The notes beneath the pieces were generated by a model. That model was not told where the DNA came from. It ran no database searches and saw only the letters and a program-made list of their open reading frames with translations. The translations under genes and the position numbers were made by a program. Below, one piece after another: positions 62,490 to 64,000 of a DNA stretch of 64,000 nucleotides. Location of the stretch: positions 744,001-808,000 of the forward strand of contig NZ_MKVA01000005.1 in assembly GCF_001899075.1 (NCBI RefSeq), given 5' to 3'. Position 1 is the stretch's first letter, and each line of letters opens with the position of its first letter. The DNA is from Devosia sp. 67-54 (GTDB lineage Bacteria; Pseudomonadota; Alphaproteobacteria; Rhizobiales; Devosiaceae).

Positions 62490-64000
62490 ATGAGCGACAC
62501 AGCACTGGCCACGAGCGGCATCCCGGGCGCGGCCGAGGAGCCCTCGTCGAAATCGCGATCCCTGTTCACCGAGCGCGGCCGGCAGGCCCTGCGCGCCGTC
62601 GGCCTGATCGTCGTCGTGCTGTCGGTGCTCACCGCCTCCGGCTCGTTCCTGATCATGACCGGGGCGACCAGCATCGAGCCGACCCCCGAGGTCTGGACCC
62701 TCATCTGGGTGGCGAACGGCCTGTTGGTGCTGCTGGTCATCGCGCTGGTCGTCACCGAGGCGATGCTGCTGGTGCAGTCGCGCGTCCTCGGGCAGGCGGG
62801 CTCCGGCCTGCAATTGCGCATGGTGACGATGTTCGCCGTCGCCGCCGCGGTGCCCGCCATCATCGTCGCCGTGGTGGCCACCATCTCGCTCAACCAGGGC
62901 CTCGACCAGTGGTTCTCCGAGCGCACCAAGACCATGGTGGAAAGCTCGCGCCAGGTTGCGCGCTCCTACATGCTCGAGCACGCGCAGGTGCTGCGCGACG
63001 ACGTGATCTGGGTGGCGGGCGAGCTCGAGCAGGCGCGCAACACCTTCGAGACCGACCGCGTACAGTATCAGCGCATCCTCACCGCGCTGGCCGTGACCCG
63101 CTCGCTGCCGTTCGCCGAGCTCATTTCCGGCGACGGCGATACGCTGATGAGCGCCCAGATCAACGCGCAGGGCGTCGCGCCGAAGCTTCCGGACGGGCTG
63201 ATCCCGCATGTGGTCGAAGGCGTGCCGACGCTGATCTCGCCGGGCGACACCCAGCTCATCGGCGCCGTGATCAAGCTGCGCAGCTACACCAACACCTATC
63301 TGTTCGTCGCCCGGCCGGTGAACCCGGAAGTGCTGGAGTTCATGCGGCTCACCGACGACAACGTCACCGAGTATCGCCAGTACGCCTCCAACCGCCTGGT
63401 GTTCCAGATCACCTTCACCATCATGTATCTGGGCCTCGCCCTGGTGCTGATGCTGGCGGCGCTGTGGATCGGCATCGCGCTCGCCAACCGTTTCGTCGAC
63501 CCGATCCGCAATCTGATGATCGCCTCGAGCCGCGTCTCGGAGGGCGACCTCGACGTGCAGGTGCCGGTGCAGCCGGGCAGGGGCGATCTGCGCGACCTGT
63601 CCGACCGTTTCAACACCATGACGCAGCAGCTCAAGACGCAGCGCGTGGCGCTCGTCCATGCCAACGAGACCAACGAGAAGCGACGGCAGTTTACCGAGGC
63701 GGTGGTGGAGGGCGTGTCGGCCGGCATCGTCGGGCTCGACGCCTTCGGCGCCATCACGCTGTTCAATGCGCGCGCCGTCGAAATGCTCGGCCGCGACGAA
63801 ATCTCGGTGATCGGCCAGCAGGTTGGCGAGGTCGTGCCGGCGCTCGGCCCGGTGGTCGAACGCGCCAAGTCGTCGCGCCGTGGCCAGATCCGCGACCAGA
63901 TCGAAATCGGCTCCGGCCCCGACTACCGGACCTACCAGGTGCAGCTCACGCGCGAAGGCTCGATGGCCGAGAGCAAGGGCTTCGTCGTCACCCTCGACGA
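62490..64000 (+). CDS. ntrY: Nitrogen regulation sensor histidine kinase NtrY (3' end outside window)
   Basis: The first 503 residues of a membrane sensor kinase. Three N-terminal spans (about 35-55, 70-95, 110-135) are followed by a long periplasmic part (about 140-310), a further span (ITFTIMYLGLALVLMLAALW) and a HAMP segment (FVDPIRNLMIASSRVSEGDL). A PAS domain then begins (VVEGVSAGIVGLDAFGAITL). The kinase domain lies beyond the window edge. It belongs to the ntrYX pair that normally follows ntrBC, but its promoter here must lie in the 209 bp upstream. Confidence 0.93.
   Translation, partial: MSDTALATSGIPGAAEEPSSKSRSLFTERGRQALRAVGLIVVVLSVLTASGSFLIMTGATSIEPTPEVWTLIWVANGLLVLLVIALVVTEAMLLVQSRVLGQAGSGLQLRMVTMFAVAAAVPAIIVAVVATISLNQGLDQWFSERTKTMVESSRQVARSYMLEHAQVLRDDVIWVAGELEQARNTFETDRVQYQRILTALAVTRSLPFAELISGDGDTLMSAQINAQGVAPKLPDGLIPHVVEGVPTLISPGDTQLIGAVIKLRSYTNTYLFVARPVNPEVLEFMRLTDDNVTEYRQYASNRLVFQITFTIMYLGLALVLMLAALWIGIALANRFVDPIRNLMIASSRVSEGDLDVQVPVQPGRGDLRDLSDRFNTMTQQLKTQRVALVHANETNEKRRQFTEAVVEGVSAGIVGLDAFGAITLFNARAVEMLGRDEISVIGQQVGEVVPALGPVVERAKSSRRGQIRDQIEIGSGPDYRTYQVQLTREGSMAESKGFVVTLD

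Overview
The window is a chromosomal segment of a GC-rich alphaproteobacterium, almost certainly a member of the Hyphomicrobiales (Rhizobiales). The evidence is the gene order (rpsB-tsf-pyrH-frr-uppS-cdsA-rseP-bamA-lpx; gltA/gltX/comEC/lexA/moeA/moaC/trp; tpiA-secG-pyrG; eno-ftsB-pdh-lpdA-lipA; ispDF/dusB-ntrBC-ntrY), the fused ispDF, the pdhB with its own lipoyl domain, and LexA operators of the GTTC-N7-GTTC type. The genus cannot be fixed from the sequence; Devosia-like families are one possibility.

Layout. 1-1.8 kb: minus-strand accessory genes, including a methyltransferase gene interrupted by a one-base frameshift. 1.8-5.9 kb: an SOS-type promoter driving a 32-codon membrane microprotein, then dnaE and a small orphan gene. 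6-19.7 kb: a plus-strand housekeeping run for translation (rpsB, tsf, frr), UMP kinase, undecaprenyl and CDP-diacylglycerol synthesis, the RseP protease, BamA and lipid A synthesis (lpxD-fabZ-lpxA-lpxI-lpxB). A lone HTH gene occupies the place where dxr usually sits. 19.8-28.2 kb: gltA and gltX (minus), comEC (plus), a three-gene 2-keto-3-deoxygalactonate cassette (minus) and lexA (minus) with two LexA operators. 28.3-37.4 kb: a VOC protein, a small unknown, then a long minus-strand group ppiD-trpE-trpG-trpD-(membrane protein)-trpC-moaC-moeA. 37.4-43 kb: tpiA, secG, pyrG and small stress-related genes. 43-53.8 kb: eno, ftsB, the pyruvate dehydrogenase operon with two embedded accessory enzymes, two YeaQ-type membrane proteins, lipA and a Coq10-type gene. 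53.9-64 kb: a secreted Cys-containing protein, ispDF-cinA (minus), dusB-ntrB-ntrC, a minus-strand quinoprotein dehydrogenase group, and the 5' part of ntrY.

How the parts fit: lpxD/A/I/B, fabZ, bamA and rseP build and police the outer membrane. eno, tpiA, pdhABC, lpdA, lipA and gltA connect lower glycolysis to the TCA cycle, and the dgo cassette feeds galactonate carbon to pyruvate and glyceraldehyde-3-phosphate. ntrBC and ntrY sense nitrogen. lexA and the SOS-type microprotein promoter suggest a DNA-damage response that may reach cell division.

The most interesting item is the LexA-box microprotein just upstream of dnaE, a candidate SidA-like SOS division inhibitor. Next are the split quinoprotein dehydrogenase placed between ntrC and ntrY, the missing dxr, the membrane protein inside the trp operon, and a 534-bp gene-free, hairpin-rich stretch before eno. 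Four repeat elements of dispersed-palindrome type lie between or at the ends of genes. No tRNA, rRNA, CRISPR array, insertion sequence or prophage was seen.
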